The notes under the pieces are model-generated. The model was given only the letters and a program-made list of their open reading frames with translations. It ran no database searches and was not told where the DNA came from. The position numbers and the translations under genes were made by a program. From Fragilaria radians (lineage: Eukaryota > Bacillariophyta > Fragilariophyceae > Fragilariales > Fragilariaceae), in the NCBI GenBank assembly GCA_900642245.1, contig CAAAJI010000001.1, forward strand, positions 130,699 through 194,698: a stretch of DNA of 64,000 bases. The letters run 5' to 3'. Shown here in pieces: positions 1 to 10,756 of the stretch; within the stretch, counting starts at the first letter, position 1, and each line of letters opens with the position of its first letter.

Positions 1-1890
1 ATCTGGTTTCCTTGATGAGTTCTCCAAAGACTTCTCTACATGCATTACATCAACAACATCGTCAGATACTTCTTTTGGAAACGCATCACCATTATCGTCG
101 TTTGGATCATCAGATACAAAACGAGTTGAGCTTTTCGATGATATTGCTCTCAGCTCGGCCAGCAACTCAGCATCCTCTGCACTGCCTCCTCGATCGCCTT
201 TGAATGTAAATGGTGTCGAAGACTTTACAAAAGCAGTGGTTGTTTCTGTCTGATTCAATTCATTTGACGATTTGTCCGAGAGTCTCGCTTGTCCCGAAGT
301 ACTGGAATTCATCGAAGTAGTCTCGGTGTGTAACACTCTACTACTCTTCACCTTTTCTCGTCTTTTCCATGGTGGGAGATCTGATTCTTGCACAACTGGA
401 ACCGTATCTGGTTTCCTTGATGATTTCTCCAAAGATTTTTCTACATGCATTACATCAACAACATCGTCAGATACTTCTTTTGGAAACGCATCACCATTAT
501 CTTCGTTTGAATCATCAGATCAAAACGAGTTGAGCTTTTCGATGATATTGCTCTCAGCTCGGCCAGCAACTCGGCGTCCTCTGCACTACCTCCTCGATCG
601 CCTTTGAATGTAAATGATGTCGAAGACTTTACAAAAGCAGTGGTTGTCTGTGTCTGATTCAATTCATCTGACGATTTGTCTGAGAGTCTCGCTTGTCCCG
701 AAGTACTGGAATTCATCGAAGTAGTCTCGGTCTGTAACGCTCTACTACTCTTCACCTTTTCTCGTCTTTTCCATGGTGGGAGATCTGATTCTTGCACAAC
801 TGGAACCGTATCTGGTTTCCTGGATGATTTCTCGAAAGACTTCTCTACATGCATTACATCAACAACATCGTCAGATACTTCTTTTGGAAACGCATCACCA
901 TTATCGTCGTTTGGATCATCAGATACAAAACGAGTTGAGCTTTTCGATGATATTGCCCTCAGCTCGGCAAGTAACTCAGCATCCTCTGCACTGCCTCCTC
1001 GATCGCCTTTGAATGTAAATGGTGTCGAAGACTTTACAAAAGCAGTGGTTGTCTGTGTCTGATTCAATTCATCTGACGATTTGTCTGAGAGTCTCGCTTG
1101 TCCCGAAGTACTGGAATTCATCGAAGTAGTCTCGGTCTGTAACAACGCTCTACTACTCTTCACCTTTTCTCGTCTTTTCCATGGTGGGAGATCTGATTCT
1201 TGCACAACTGGAACCGTATCTGGTTTCCTTGATGATTTCTCCAAAGATTTTTCTACATGCATTACATCAACAAAATCGTCAGATACTTCTTTCGGAAACG
1301 CATCACCATTATCGTCGTTTGGATCATCAGATACAAAACGAGTTGAGCTTTTCGACGATATTGCCCTCAGCTCGGCCAGCAACTCAGCATCCTCTGCACT
1401 GCCTCCTCGATCGCCTTTGAATGTAAATGGTGTCGAAGACTTTACAAAAGCAGTGGTTGTTTGTGTCTGATTCAATTCATTTGACGATTTGTCCGAGAGT
1501 CTCGCTTGTCCCGAAGTACTGGATTTCATCGAAGTAGTCTCGGTGTGTAACACTCTACTACTCTTCACCTTTTCTCGTCTTTTCCATGGTGGGAGATCTA
1601 ATTCTTGCACAACTGGAACCGTATCTGGTTTCCTTGATGATTTCTCCAAAGATTTTTCTACATGCATTACATCAACAACGTCGTCAGATACTTCTTTTGG
1701 AAACGCATCACCGTTATCGTCGTTTGGATCATCAGATACAAAACGAGTTGAGCTTTTCGATGATATTGCTCTCAGCTCGGCAAGTAACTCGGCGTCCTCT
1801 GCACTGCCTCCTCGATCGCCTTTGAATGTAAATGGTGTCGAAGACTTTACAAAAGCTGTAGTTGCTTTTGCTTTACTCATATCAATTGCC
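1..1890 (-). repeat. 405-bp coding tandem repeat array
   Basis: Direct repeats of about 405 bp, with equivalent points at 272, 676, 1081 and 1489 (spacings 404, 405 and 408). The 404 spacing is the unit with the one-base deletion; the 408 spacing carries one extra in-frame codon near 1141. Copies differ by only a few substitutions, which suggests recent amplification or homogenisation. The array continues beyond the left edge. Confidence 0.95.
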
Positions 1891-2288
1891 CCTTCCTCCT
1901 CTAATCAAGAATTAGCGACATTGTCTGTCGTTATTTTGTGTTTCATGTCAGAAAGATTGCACTTACTCTCTAAAATTTCCGCCTTTTGTGGATACTTCTG
2001 AAGGCCTTTAGGTAGTGATGGTGATGGATTGTCTACTCTACTTTTTAATTTCAAGTTTGGTGTAGTAATCATATTCTCTTTTTGGTTTGAGCTCTGGTTG
2101 TTGTTTGCACTGACGAGTCGAGAGTTTTGTTCTTGATCGTTCACTGTACCTCCTAGATTTTCTTGATCTAATTTACTACAAATTGAGGATTCACGTGTTA
2201 TTTCGTTGTCTTCTTTGAAGCGACTAGTGGCTGAGCGAGCGGATATCGCTCTTAGCTCTGCAAGAAGAGACGCTTCTTCTTCAGTCAT
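1..2288 (-). CDS. Tandem-repeat protein of unknown function, spliced, incomplete at window edge, frameshifted in one repeat
   Basis: Read on the minus strand from ATG at 2288. Exon 1 is 2288-1967. A GTAAGT donor and a GATTAG acceptor define a 66-bp intron (1966-1901), and exon 2 runs from 1900 past base 1. The intron removes an in-frame TGA (1907-1905) and joins the frames exactly. The protein starts with a degenerate LLAELRAIS motif. It then carries about 4.7 copies of a 135-residue unit (405 or 408 bp) with three landmarks: FKGDRGGSAEDAELLAELRA, a Ser/Asp/Glu-rich linker, and LPPWKRREKVKSS. Between 520 and 521 one copy lacks a single base present in its sister copies, which breaks the frame; repeat-unit coding continues in the other frame toward base 1. 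Low-complexity, Ser-rich and charged, with no signal peptide or membrane segment. I do not recognise a function. The missing base may be a true mutation or an assembly error. Confidence 0.7.
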
Positions 2289-2318
2289 GGTGTGATAACG
2301 AAATGGCAGCTTGAACAA

Positions 2319-3564
2319 TTGAAGATTAGAAAAAATTTCCCGTTTTCATTCAAATACTGGTTTAACGTAATTAAATTTGGTTTGTTTCGTCAATGATGCC
2401 GTTGCTATTTCCTTATCCTCTATCCTTCTTGCAACTCCAGTCAACTGTTAGTTCGTTTACCGTAAGGTATCATTATTTTTTCCTGCGATTAATTTTAAAG
2501 GGTGAATGAAGTATCGGTCAAAAGGATGAATGGGTATCGGTCAAAAGGATGAATGGGTATCGGTCAAAAGGATGAATGGGTATCGGTCAAAAGGGTGAAT
2601 GGGTATCGGTAAAGGTCTAAAGTTGTGATCCTTCTTTATGCTATGTAGAAAGCGCCAATTTTTGTTGGCTTTGGAAGAGAAGAACTGATGAATAACATGG
2701 ACAGTAGAAAAAGGAAAGTTTCAGTCCACGTAGGAGAATTGATTAGAATCACAGCAACCGTATGCACCCTTTGAAATGGGATTTGTATGGAATATGAACA
2801 AATAAAGAGAAAGTCATTTTCAAGAATCTGCTGTGTACAATCTCCATTAAGCTAATGAATATAAAATTGTCTTTGCATCAATAACGCTGAAATTATGGTA
2901 ATTCTTTGCTGTCTTCCAGTTATTGGATGTTAATTGCTCAAGGGCTTGTAGTCAATTTCTCAAAGCCAATACCTTTCATCCCCCCCCCAGTCCCATTGAT
3001 GCTAGGAGTTAGATGTAAGATTCCAGCTCAATCTGATTCTCTGACTGTAATCTAAGGATTGAAGGAAATAATTATGCTCCTTGATAGAAGCTTCACATAC
3101 CGAAACTATATTTGGGGAATGCTCCTCATTGTAAATAATTGTGAGTTATATTTGTGGAATGTTCCTCACAGTTAATAACTGTGAGTTAATGTTTAGGTTA
3201 TCTTGGTAATTTCTATTTCCTGGGCCCTCACTTTGGATTTCTTTTTGAAAAAATCTTGTAAAGGCATCATGAATTGCTCCATTTGGCGTTTCCATATCAT
3301 CCTATATGGTTTGAACACAGAATGAGTCAAGGTTCCTTGCAGGAGAAGAATTCTGATACCTTTTTTTATTGCTTTTTTCAACAATTTCAAATGCTGTAAT
3401 GAATACCCAAAGTCATTATAAGCAGAGAAAAGGTCAAACAAGCAGCAAGAATACAAAGTGATGTGTCTACATGCTGATCTTAGAATGAGGTACTTGGTGG
3501 GACTTTTTTGATGTGGGCGTGTAAAAATGGAATTGAAATTGAAGGAATCTATATGTTACCGTGA
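2319..3564. other. Intergenic region between divergent genes
   Basis: Separates the minus-strand repeat gene from the plus-strand transporter and must hold both promoters. It contains the 23-bp minisatellite (2500-2610) and a run of nine C at about 2981-2989. A minus-strand 87-codon frame at 3193-3456 has no recognisable domain and I do not call it a gene. Confidence 0.6.
2500..2610. repeat. 23-bp minisatellite, about five copies
   Basis: The unit ATGAATGGGTATCGGTCAAA plus AGG repeats with TATCGG at 2512, 2535, 2558, 2581 and 2604, an exact 23-bp period. The copies are almost identical. It lies about 210 bp upstream of the repeat-protein start codon. Confidence 0.95.
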
Positions 3565-4806
3565 ATGCCTACAGTATTAAAGTTATACAACCACACAAAC
3601 CTTGGAAAATGTGTCAGCATGAATCATCCACGCAAATCCGTCCAGTCTAGTAATAGAGGATCCGAGGATCATGATCCAATTGGGTTGAAACGAGATCAAG
3701 ATATTGCAACGCCAATTGTCACAGTGAATAATAATAGTACTTCAGTATTATTACGTTCACCTCCGAAGGTGGCCTTCAGCAATGATTCCAAATTTGCCTC
3801 GAGAGAAAATCGGTACGTATGATATTTGCAAAATGAATTTTCAATGAATGTATATACCTTAAAGCTTATTGTTTCCTTCTTCTACCCTTCCTTTCTTTTC
3901 AGCGTTTACGCCTTATTATGGTGTGCGTCCTCTTCCTTTTACTTCATTCTTCTCAAGAGTATTTTAAATTTCTTTCCCTATCCGATATTTTTAACAGCTG
4001 TCGTACTCGGAACACAAACTCTCTATTCATTCCTACGCTGGGAACTTGGTATTTCAAAGGGTCCATCATTTTCAAAACTTCGTCGACGTCACGTGACTCG
4101 TTTGCTATGGGCAGCACTCTTACATGGGATGGCCACGTTAGCTTTAAATCATTGCGTTCTAGCAGGTCCATTAACTCTCACTATTTTACTCAAGATGCTT
4201 CCATTCTCCTACAGTGTAGCCTCTCTCCTTCAATGGGGTATTTCATTGGCCATGATTACGAATGCAAAACATCTCACGTTGGCCTTGTTAGCCAACCTAG
4301 GGTTTGCTGCTCGCTCCCAGATTCGTACATCAACGCAGCGTTTCCACGGGGGACATAATGTGTTTCAATTGACAGTTGCTTTAAGTTTCCTTATACCAAC
4401 GTTGCCCCTATATTTTTGTCTGGAACATAATCGTGTCATATTCCATTGGCAAACTTCTAACGTGGGTAACAATCAAATGAATACAAATTTTCCTACATTC
4501 TGGATCGGAGTATTGGGAGTTCTTTATTGTATTGGGAACGATCTGGGAGCGGTTGTTCCACAATTCGACATTCATAGACGGTTAGTGACATGGGCATTAG
4601 GTGCTCTGTTATTGGGTGAAAACCTTGGTTCGATGGATGTAATTGGAGCTTTTTCGGTCATTCTTTTGCAATTGTATCGCAAGCGTTACGATACGAAGCC
4701 TTCTCAATCGACATCGATGAATCCATCTGATACCAGCAGACGCAATCGCACACATTCCGGGGAATCCTTTGGAAGCACAAGTTGGAATAGCATTCGAAGC
4801 TTTTAA
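3565..4806 (+). CDS. Triose-phosphate/nucleotide-sugar transporter-like membrane protein (DMT superfamily), two exons
   Basis: Exon 1 is 3565-3812 and exon 2 is 3903-4806. The 90-bp intron has a GTACGT donor and a TTTTCAG acceptor after a pyrimidine-rich tract, and splicing gives 383 residues. Exon 1 encodes a polar, Ser-rich N-terminus with no clear signal peptide; a second ATG at 3619 is possible. Exon 2 carries about eight hydrophobic segments from residue 85 to 350 (VYALLWCASSSFYFILLKSI first), a LNHCVLAGPLTLTILLKMLP segment, the ANLGFAARSQI segment that resembles the conserved ANxxFAxRN region of TPT/NST transporters, and a late ALGALLLGENLGSMDVIGA helix pair. Proteins of this family exchange phosphorylated sugars or nucleotide-sugars in plastid, ER or Golgi membranes. 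Substrate and compartment cannot be read from the sequence. The Ser-rich C-terminal tail faces an unknown side. Confidence 0.75.
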
Positions 4807-5252
4807 TCTTGTCATGACTAACGTGACTTTTTCGTCTTTAAATGAAATAGAAGGGAGACTGTTGTAATTATACTTTACTATTCTAGTGGAGAAGAACCAC
4901 GATATTCATACTTTGTCAGGTCAGATGCTGTCGATGGATATTGAGTTCTAGGAACTCCTATCTTCACCTTCATTCACTAGCATTGAAGACTTCGAACACT
5001 CGAAAAGGAGCATTTGTCATACTTTAATCGTGCTGGAATAGAAGGTAAATCAATTCATTCAACGCGTCTCTTAGTAAATAAACTATCCATAAAGATATGC
5101 TTGAATATGTCATTGCTCTAAATTTTATGCTAAATTGAGAGAATGAATAACTGAGCTAGGTTAAAATCACAGAGTAATGGCTATCCATTATCGAGAGAAA
5201 GGTGCTTTTTGTGAGTTTTCACGATAGAATATGACGGATTCTCAAATGCAGC
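4807..5252. other. Intergenic spacer between convergent genes
   Basis: AT-rich 3' flank shared by the transporter (plus) and the MFS gene (minus). No coding potential or repeat was noticed. Confidence 0.6.
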
Positions 5253-6854
5253 TTAATCAAACTCCTTATCTGCATCATACAAGAGAAGGAAGCCAGTTGC
5301 ACCTATTGTGTATACCAAAGCTGTCAAAGAGAATATCAATGACCAATTTTCACCATTCATTTGTAGCATTCTTCCAGTCGTATACACTCCGAGACTACCC
5401 ACTAAGACACCAGGAAGGGCTGTTATACCATACAGAAATCCCGACCATTTCGGTCCTGCTTTTTCTTGGATTGCAGGACCATATCCAGCTGTATTAAACG
5501 ATTGCAGTCCCACTGTACAAATTAGTAATGACTGAGCAACATGGGGCTGATCAGGAATGTGCGATGCCATTGCCATAAGGCAAATCGCTGGACCAAAGAG
5601 AGATATCGACTGAAAAAATTTACGAACAAAAGTTATTCGGGCGATAGTAAAGTCTTGATTCCTTTGTATCCAAGTGTCTGCTAGGAACCCTGCAAACAAA
5701 CCTCCAACCGCACCCATAGCAACAGGATATATAGATAGCCAAGCAGAGTTTTTCAAGTCGAGACCGTATTGCTCCGCGTAAAAAGTAGGTGTCCAAGAAA
5801 GAAGTATATACATACCCCAGTTATTTGCAGCATGAGCAACTACAATACCTTGAACACCCCTCGAGGAAAGAATTTCTTTCATCGGAACCAAAGAGGCAGA
5901 TTTCAAAGCTGGGATATTCGTATCGATTTTATGCATTACCTTCTTCTCTCGGACAGCGATCTTGAAAGGTTGAAATAAAAAAGTCGAATTATATCCGACA
6001 GGTGTATCTCTCGCCAATAGAATCCAAGGAACAAGACAACACAAACCGAATATTCCAAAACTGGAAAACACATCTCGCCATCCCCCACCATCACTTACTA
6101 TGTAAGGGCTCCATGCGTACGCCGCGATAGTCCCCATTGAAAAACCTGAACCAACAATTGCCACGACAATACTCTTTCGATCGGGAGGTATCCAAGAAGC
6201 AATGAGTCGTTGTAGAGCTGGTTGTACCACCGATTCAGCAGCACCCAAAGCTGCTCGCCCCATTAGCAGGGTTGTCCATGTTCCAACCGTATCTGGGGTA
6301 GCTAAGGTTGCATAAGACCAAATGCACAAGCCAATAGCCATGATGAAAGTAGGAGAAAATTCGGAAAGAAGAACACCCACAGGCAGAATGGCCAATCCGT
6401 AACCAATGGAATACATGGAAGACACTTGTCCCTTCATTGAATCTGTGTAACCAAGCTCTTCTGACATGGGCAAAATGGCAACCGACATGGCAACTCGGTC
6501 GAGGGATGATACAAAAGCTACAATCCAAAAGAGAAATATCATGACCAAAGGCAATTTTGAAGATTTGTCCTCAGGTCTTGAAATATCTGGTGACAAACGT
6601 CCTCGAACCTTTTCGAAACCCAATTTGGGAGATGCGTTCTGTGGCAGAGATTGGTATTGGAATGAATTGACCTTTTCCAAAGATGTTCGTATCGACTCTT
6701 CTTTCACCATTTTCAAGGTCACGATCAAACTATTTGACTTCCATTTGTTGGGATTGCCGAAAGCATTCGTACATCTGGGAAAAATTATACATACTAAGAG
6801 CATCCATCGTAGACACTTTGATCGGTTCAATACTTTTATCTCCTTCCATATCAT
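5253..6854 (-). CDS. Plastid-targeted MFS transporter, SLC17/ANTR anion (phosphate) transporter-like
   Basis: Intronless, 533 residues, ATG at 6854. The N-terminus has a positively charged start, a hydrophobic stretch (WMLLVCIIF, residues 17-25) and the sequence TNA-FGNPNK with predicted cleavage at A31/F32. A Phe at +1 is the hallmark of bipartite plastid presequences in diatoms and relatives. A basic, Ser/Thr-rich transit-like stretch follows to about residue 100. The rest has twelve hydrophobic segments of a major facilitator: LDRVAMSVAILPMSEELGY after helix 1, a GRAALGAAESVVQPALQRLI loop, and SWIPPDRKS matching the SRWxPxxERS motif of ANTR/SLC17 proteins. These carry phosphate or organic anions, so a role in plastid-envelope or thylakoid anion exchange is inferred. 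The second transmembrane half (about 330-530) is complete. A neighbouring TPT-like gene may serve the same organelle, but no co-regulation is visible. Confidence 0.82.
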   Translation of the reverse strand: MIWKEIKVLNRSKCLRWMLLVCIIFPRCTNAFGNPNKWKSNSLIVTLKMVKEESIRTSLEKVNSFQYQSLPQNASPKLGFEKVRGRLSPDISRPEDKSSKLPLVMIFLFWIVAFVSSLDRVAMSVAILPMSEELGYTDSMKGQVSSMYSIGYGLAILPVGVLLSEFSPTFIMAIGLCIWSYATLATPDTVGTWTTLLMGRAALGAAESVVQPALQRLIASWIPPDRKSIVVAIVGSGFSMGTIAAYAWSPYIVSDGGGWRDVFSSFGIFGLCCLVPWILLARDTPVGYNSTFLFQPFKIAVREKKVMHKIDTNIPALKSASLVPMKEILSSRGVQGIVVAHAANNWGMYILLSWTPTFYAEQYGLDLKNSAWLSIYPVAMGAVGGLFAGFLADTWIQRNQDFTIARITFVRKFFQSISLFGPAICLMAMASHIPDQPHVAQSLLICTVGLQSFNTAGYGPAIQEKAGPKWSGFLYGITALPGVLVGSLGVYTTGRMLQMNGENWSLIFSLTALVYTIGATGFLLLYDADKEFD

Positions 6855-9800
6855 TAGCGTGTTCTAATTGAGTTAGCTGAAGAAATGGGCTAATTATGAA
6901 AAGATTCGTGCAATTGTATGCATCACGAATCTCTTTTTCCCCTCAAAATGTGACAGAATCTAATCTTACACCATGGAAAACAACACTATGACATCACCGC
7001 GTAAACGTTCAATCGTTACTTGTACAGTTTTTCAGTTTTTGCTTTACTAGTATTTGCCGTTTGTGTTCATACGCAGATTTGGGATAAATAACAACATCAT
7101 AAAAACTTCTTTGCAGCAAGACTGTATTGAGTTTTGGAATAAGTGAGCTGAGTATTGGAAGCCCATTTGCTAAGTTGCTTTGTCATTTGCCATATAATTT
7201 GCCAGGTTGGTGTGATTTGAATACATATTTTTGGTTTGAACAATTTGTTTTGTCAAAGGGCGAAAATGGAAGAAATCTCAAGCATGTAAAGACACAAAGT
7301 TGCATCTTGTGACTTCAACAAACACAAAAAGCTGTCATAGCTGTGGTTCAGGGTATTTATTTCTTCTTGGTACCAAATGTGATTATCGAAAAAACTCAAC
7401 TGCATTGTTTGTTGTTAGCTGCAAGTAATAAAAACCAGTTTTAAGTTGAGCTTTAGAGTATTAAATTTGGCCACTGTAGATATAGAGCACCTTTCCTTGA
7501 CTCAAATACTATGGTTCAAGTTTTATAGTCTTAATAGTTTGGTTTAGTTGCTGCAAGAAACACATGTGTAGATTTGTTCTATAGGTTACAACAAAACGTC
7601 TGAACAAAATTCCAGAATTTCGGGTGAATATGGAAGGGAACTATGAATTTTGTGATTGAAGTCAGGCTTGATCAATTTACATATACTTGTGAAGGTCGTC
7701 AGCTATATCCCTAGCGACATTTGTTCCTTCAGCAATAAAACAGCTGCACTGTCAAACAAACAGAGGGGACTTACTTGTAAAATAGAAGGTGAATCGGTGA
7801 TGATATCTCGGTATAACGGTAGACTCACGGTGATGTTATGACGTGAGGCACTCAAGGACAGACAGGTAAAGAGTTAAGAGTAACTTGGAGTGCAGCATCC
7901 AAAGAAGGCATTGGGAGACACTCGAAACCCTTGCAAGAAGTGAGTCTGTAGACTGCCAGATCGGATGTAAAACTTCTTTAGAAATAGGATGTTCTAGGAT
8001 TTTCTCCAAATATCCATTCCATCACACCAGAAAATCTGACGTATTGCTAATTTGAGGTAATTTGTATTCTTTTTATCAACCATTAATTGAAGATTTGGAA
8101 CATGACTTGGATTCTAAGCATCACTGCCAACAAATGGAATTCCATTGAAAGGTATCTGACAAGAAAGAAGAGTCATGCAAATGCTATGGATGGTATGGCA
8201 TGTACCAATGATCAAGTTAACAATATAGCCGGCAGAAGGCCAATGACCAAATTCAATGTGCTTTCATCTTAATTCTATTTGGAATGTTTTCTTGCATCAT
8301 CAAGGAACTTATTAATAAAAATTAAGGATGCTCAAGGATCTCTCCTTGGACATTATACTTTGATATACTACACTCTTTGCTTTTGCATACATCACTAATA
8401 TCTATGAGGCAAGCATAAATTATTTTCCTGTTCTTCTTCTTTCTGCCTTTGTATTTACGAGGTTATTTACTTTGTCATCTGATGATCATTAAACCCATTA
8501 GTTAGGGATATGACTTTGTTTCTCCCCTTAGTGAATCTGGCTTGCTGCCTTCACTTTGTTCTTTTGATCGTTGTTTACTACATGAGTCTGAAAACCTTAG
8601 TATTCCTTTTCTAGTTTTTCCTCTAGATAGTTCTTCTGCAATACTCTCTGCAAGTCTTATTTTCTATATTTTCTGCATCAACCGTCTTTTTTTTCTACCC
8701 CACATTTTATATCCAAGAATCAAAAGCTCAGAAAATATTTTTTTTAATCTTCATTCCATATCAAGAAACCGCCCACAGAATGGTTATGAAAAAAACTTAT
8801 GCCTTCTACTAAAATCTGCATGACTAGCTAGTGCCAAGAGTGGAGACCACCTTGTTAGGCCCTGTTCTCCATAGAAACTTTACTTTCCACACCACTCGGA
8901 TATGCACCAACCAATGTGCCACATGAAGAACAAAAATCTTGCATAAGGCGCACTGGTGAGTGTAATTCATCTAAAAGTCAACAAAGCATCTGTTATCTTT
9001 TTAAGTTTACATCTTGGACTTCAAGATCAAATCCTGCACTATTTTTGTGATGATACCCTTCCACCATGTTCTTGAACGCTTCAACATGCGTAAGGATTCC
9101 CTCCTAGATCATCCGTAAAGGTTTGAGATTTGATTGTTGAACCTTAATCCTCATGCTTGTTAAATATTACAGAATATTTAAGTTGCTTTTGGTTATTTTA
9201 TCACTCAGAACCCTGGAGATAAGTCAGGTAACTTCCAAAATAATACTTCCGAAGATCTCTTGCTTAAATTGTCATTATTGCTTTCTACACTGTTTCTTGA
9301 TGGAATAATGTAAGCAATCCATTTCCTCAATAGAAAACAGGAGATGTCGTTACCAGAATAACAATTGAAGACTTGGAAACATGTGAAGCTAAGGAACAGA
9401 AAGCAATTATCTTAGACACCATTGGACACAGGGCGCTTATTACGCTGTTGCCTTTAATGACATGGATTATTTGTTATAAGTACGCTTAGACTGATAATTG
9501 TTTGAGGATAAATTGGTAACAAAAGGAATATTTTTGCTTAACTTCCCTATGAATTCTTTGCAGAGATTTCATGTCAGCCTTTTGTCTACACAAACACCTT
9601 TGGACATAAATGAAGTGTGAAAATTAAGGGTATGGAGTAATAGGCCAAATCGTCACATAAACCTGAGATGTCTAGAGCCTTGGACTCCATCTCTGAAATG
9701 ATAATGCAGAAAATGCTAATGAACAATCAGTGCCACACCAATTGTATGAACTTCATGGTTTTTAGTCAGCATGTTCTTTTTCCGAAAAATGCGTTGATAC

Positions 9801-10109
9801 TTGTGTTCGTTTTGGTTTTTAATTGTACTCGTAATTCTTGTGATGGTTGCATCAGAAGTTCGCGTTGATTGACACTTTTTTGGTTTTGAATGCGGCTAGA
9901 GTTCGAGTTAATCGTATCAATCTAGTATCCTACTTACGTTTGTCACATCGTCACCACATCAGATAGAGTTCTGTGTCAAGTTCAGTATTTACTTAGTTCC
10001 CATTGACTCAGTGTCCTCTCTGAAACGATGCATGCACTGGAGTGGTAACTTCAATACCTATTCCATGGGCATAAAAATTCATTTTTGAAAGCCTTCGTGT
10101 GGATTCGCA
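6855..10109. other. Gene-poor AT-rich region
   Basis: About 3.2 kb. Only short frames (under 95 codons) without domains or convincing composition were seen, and no tRNA-like T-arm or repeat array was found by eye. The last few hundred bases presumably contain the promoter of the plastid-targeted gene at 10110. Distal non-coding RNA genes cannot be excluded. Confidence 0.5.
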
Positions 10110-10643
10110 ATGAGATCAATCTCTTCAGTAATCTTTCTAATTCTCTCTGCTTCCATAGGGTGCCACGCATTTGGAGGATCCTTCACTGGATCCAAGTTGA
10201 TTCAGCCTGTAGTAAATCATGCCACGGTAAATATGGAATACATTCCAAAGTAAGTACCTATGTCATGTGTAAATTTTTGTCGATTTGAAATTCCAACCGC
10301 CCCGCTTGATCTCAGTGGCATGAGTAAGGAACAATGGCGAAAAATCAAGGAGGCTGAGAAGAAAAAGATTGCGGGTAAAAATCTTGGAAAGACTGGAATT
10401 ACAACTTTTCAGTCTCGCACATTTGCCGAATGGCAGAAATCAGGTGGGATAAATCTATTTCCGGTAGACCCAAAGAAAGTCAAAGACCCGAAAGAAATTC
10501 CTTACATGCAACGGCCAGGAGGAAAGCCTGATGATTCAGATTTAAGGCCCAAGAAAAGTCCCTTTGGATCTCTCATCAAGAAGAAGGAAGAAAAGCCCAA
10601 GGAAGAACCAAAGAAGAAAAGTACGAACTGGTGGACGTTGTAA
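10110..10643 (+). CDS. Small plastid-targeted protein of unknown function, two exons
   Basis: Exon 1 is 10110-10249. A 66-bp intron (10250-10315, GTAAGT donor, TGATCTCAG acceptor) leads to exon 2, 10316-10643, and the product is 155 residues. The start was chosen because it opens a clean signal peptide (residues 1-20, hydrophobic core VIFLILSAS) ending CHA-FGG, with Phe at +1 of the cleavage site: a second instance in this window of the red-lineage plastid motif. The mature part has no membrane span. It contains a basic helix (SKEQWRKIKEAEKKKIAGK), a central stretch GITTFQSRTFAEWQKSGG, a conserved-looking IPYMQRPGGKPDDSDL block and a Lys/Glu-rich tail ending NWWTL. I do not recognise the family. 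The charged, soluble character suggests a stromal or thylakoid-surface protein, which is inference. It converges on the ADAT3-like gene with 113 bp between stop codons. Confidence 0.75.
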
Positions 10644-10756
10644 AATTATGAGAACTATTGATAAACATATCAAGTTAAAACTCTTTGATTTTCGAGTGTT
10701 TGTAGCTGAGCATTCTAGGATGATTAGTGAAAGTAAAAAGAGCTTATTATGCTAAA

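Noticed and set aside
12..2001. Plus-strand frames across the repeat array
   Set aside because: They are complements of the minus-strand coding repeats and recur with the same 405-bp period.
1905..2288. A separate short gene ending at TGA 1905
   Set aside because: A GTAAGT donor at 1966 and an acceptor at 1901 join it in frame to the repeat region, which explains both reading frames as one gene.
2981..2989. Run of nine C as a functional site
   Set aside because: Isolated homopolymer with no surrounding structure.
3193..3456. 87-codon minus-strand frame
   Set aside because: No domain, AT-driven composition, no supporting splice signals or neighbours.
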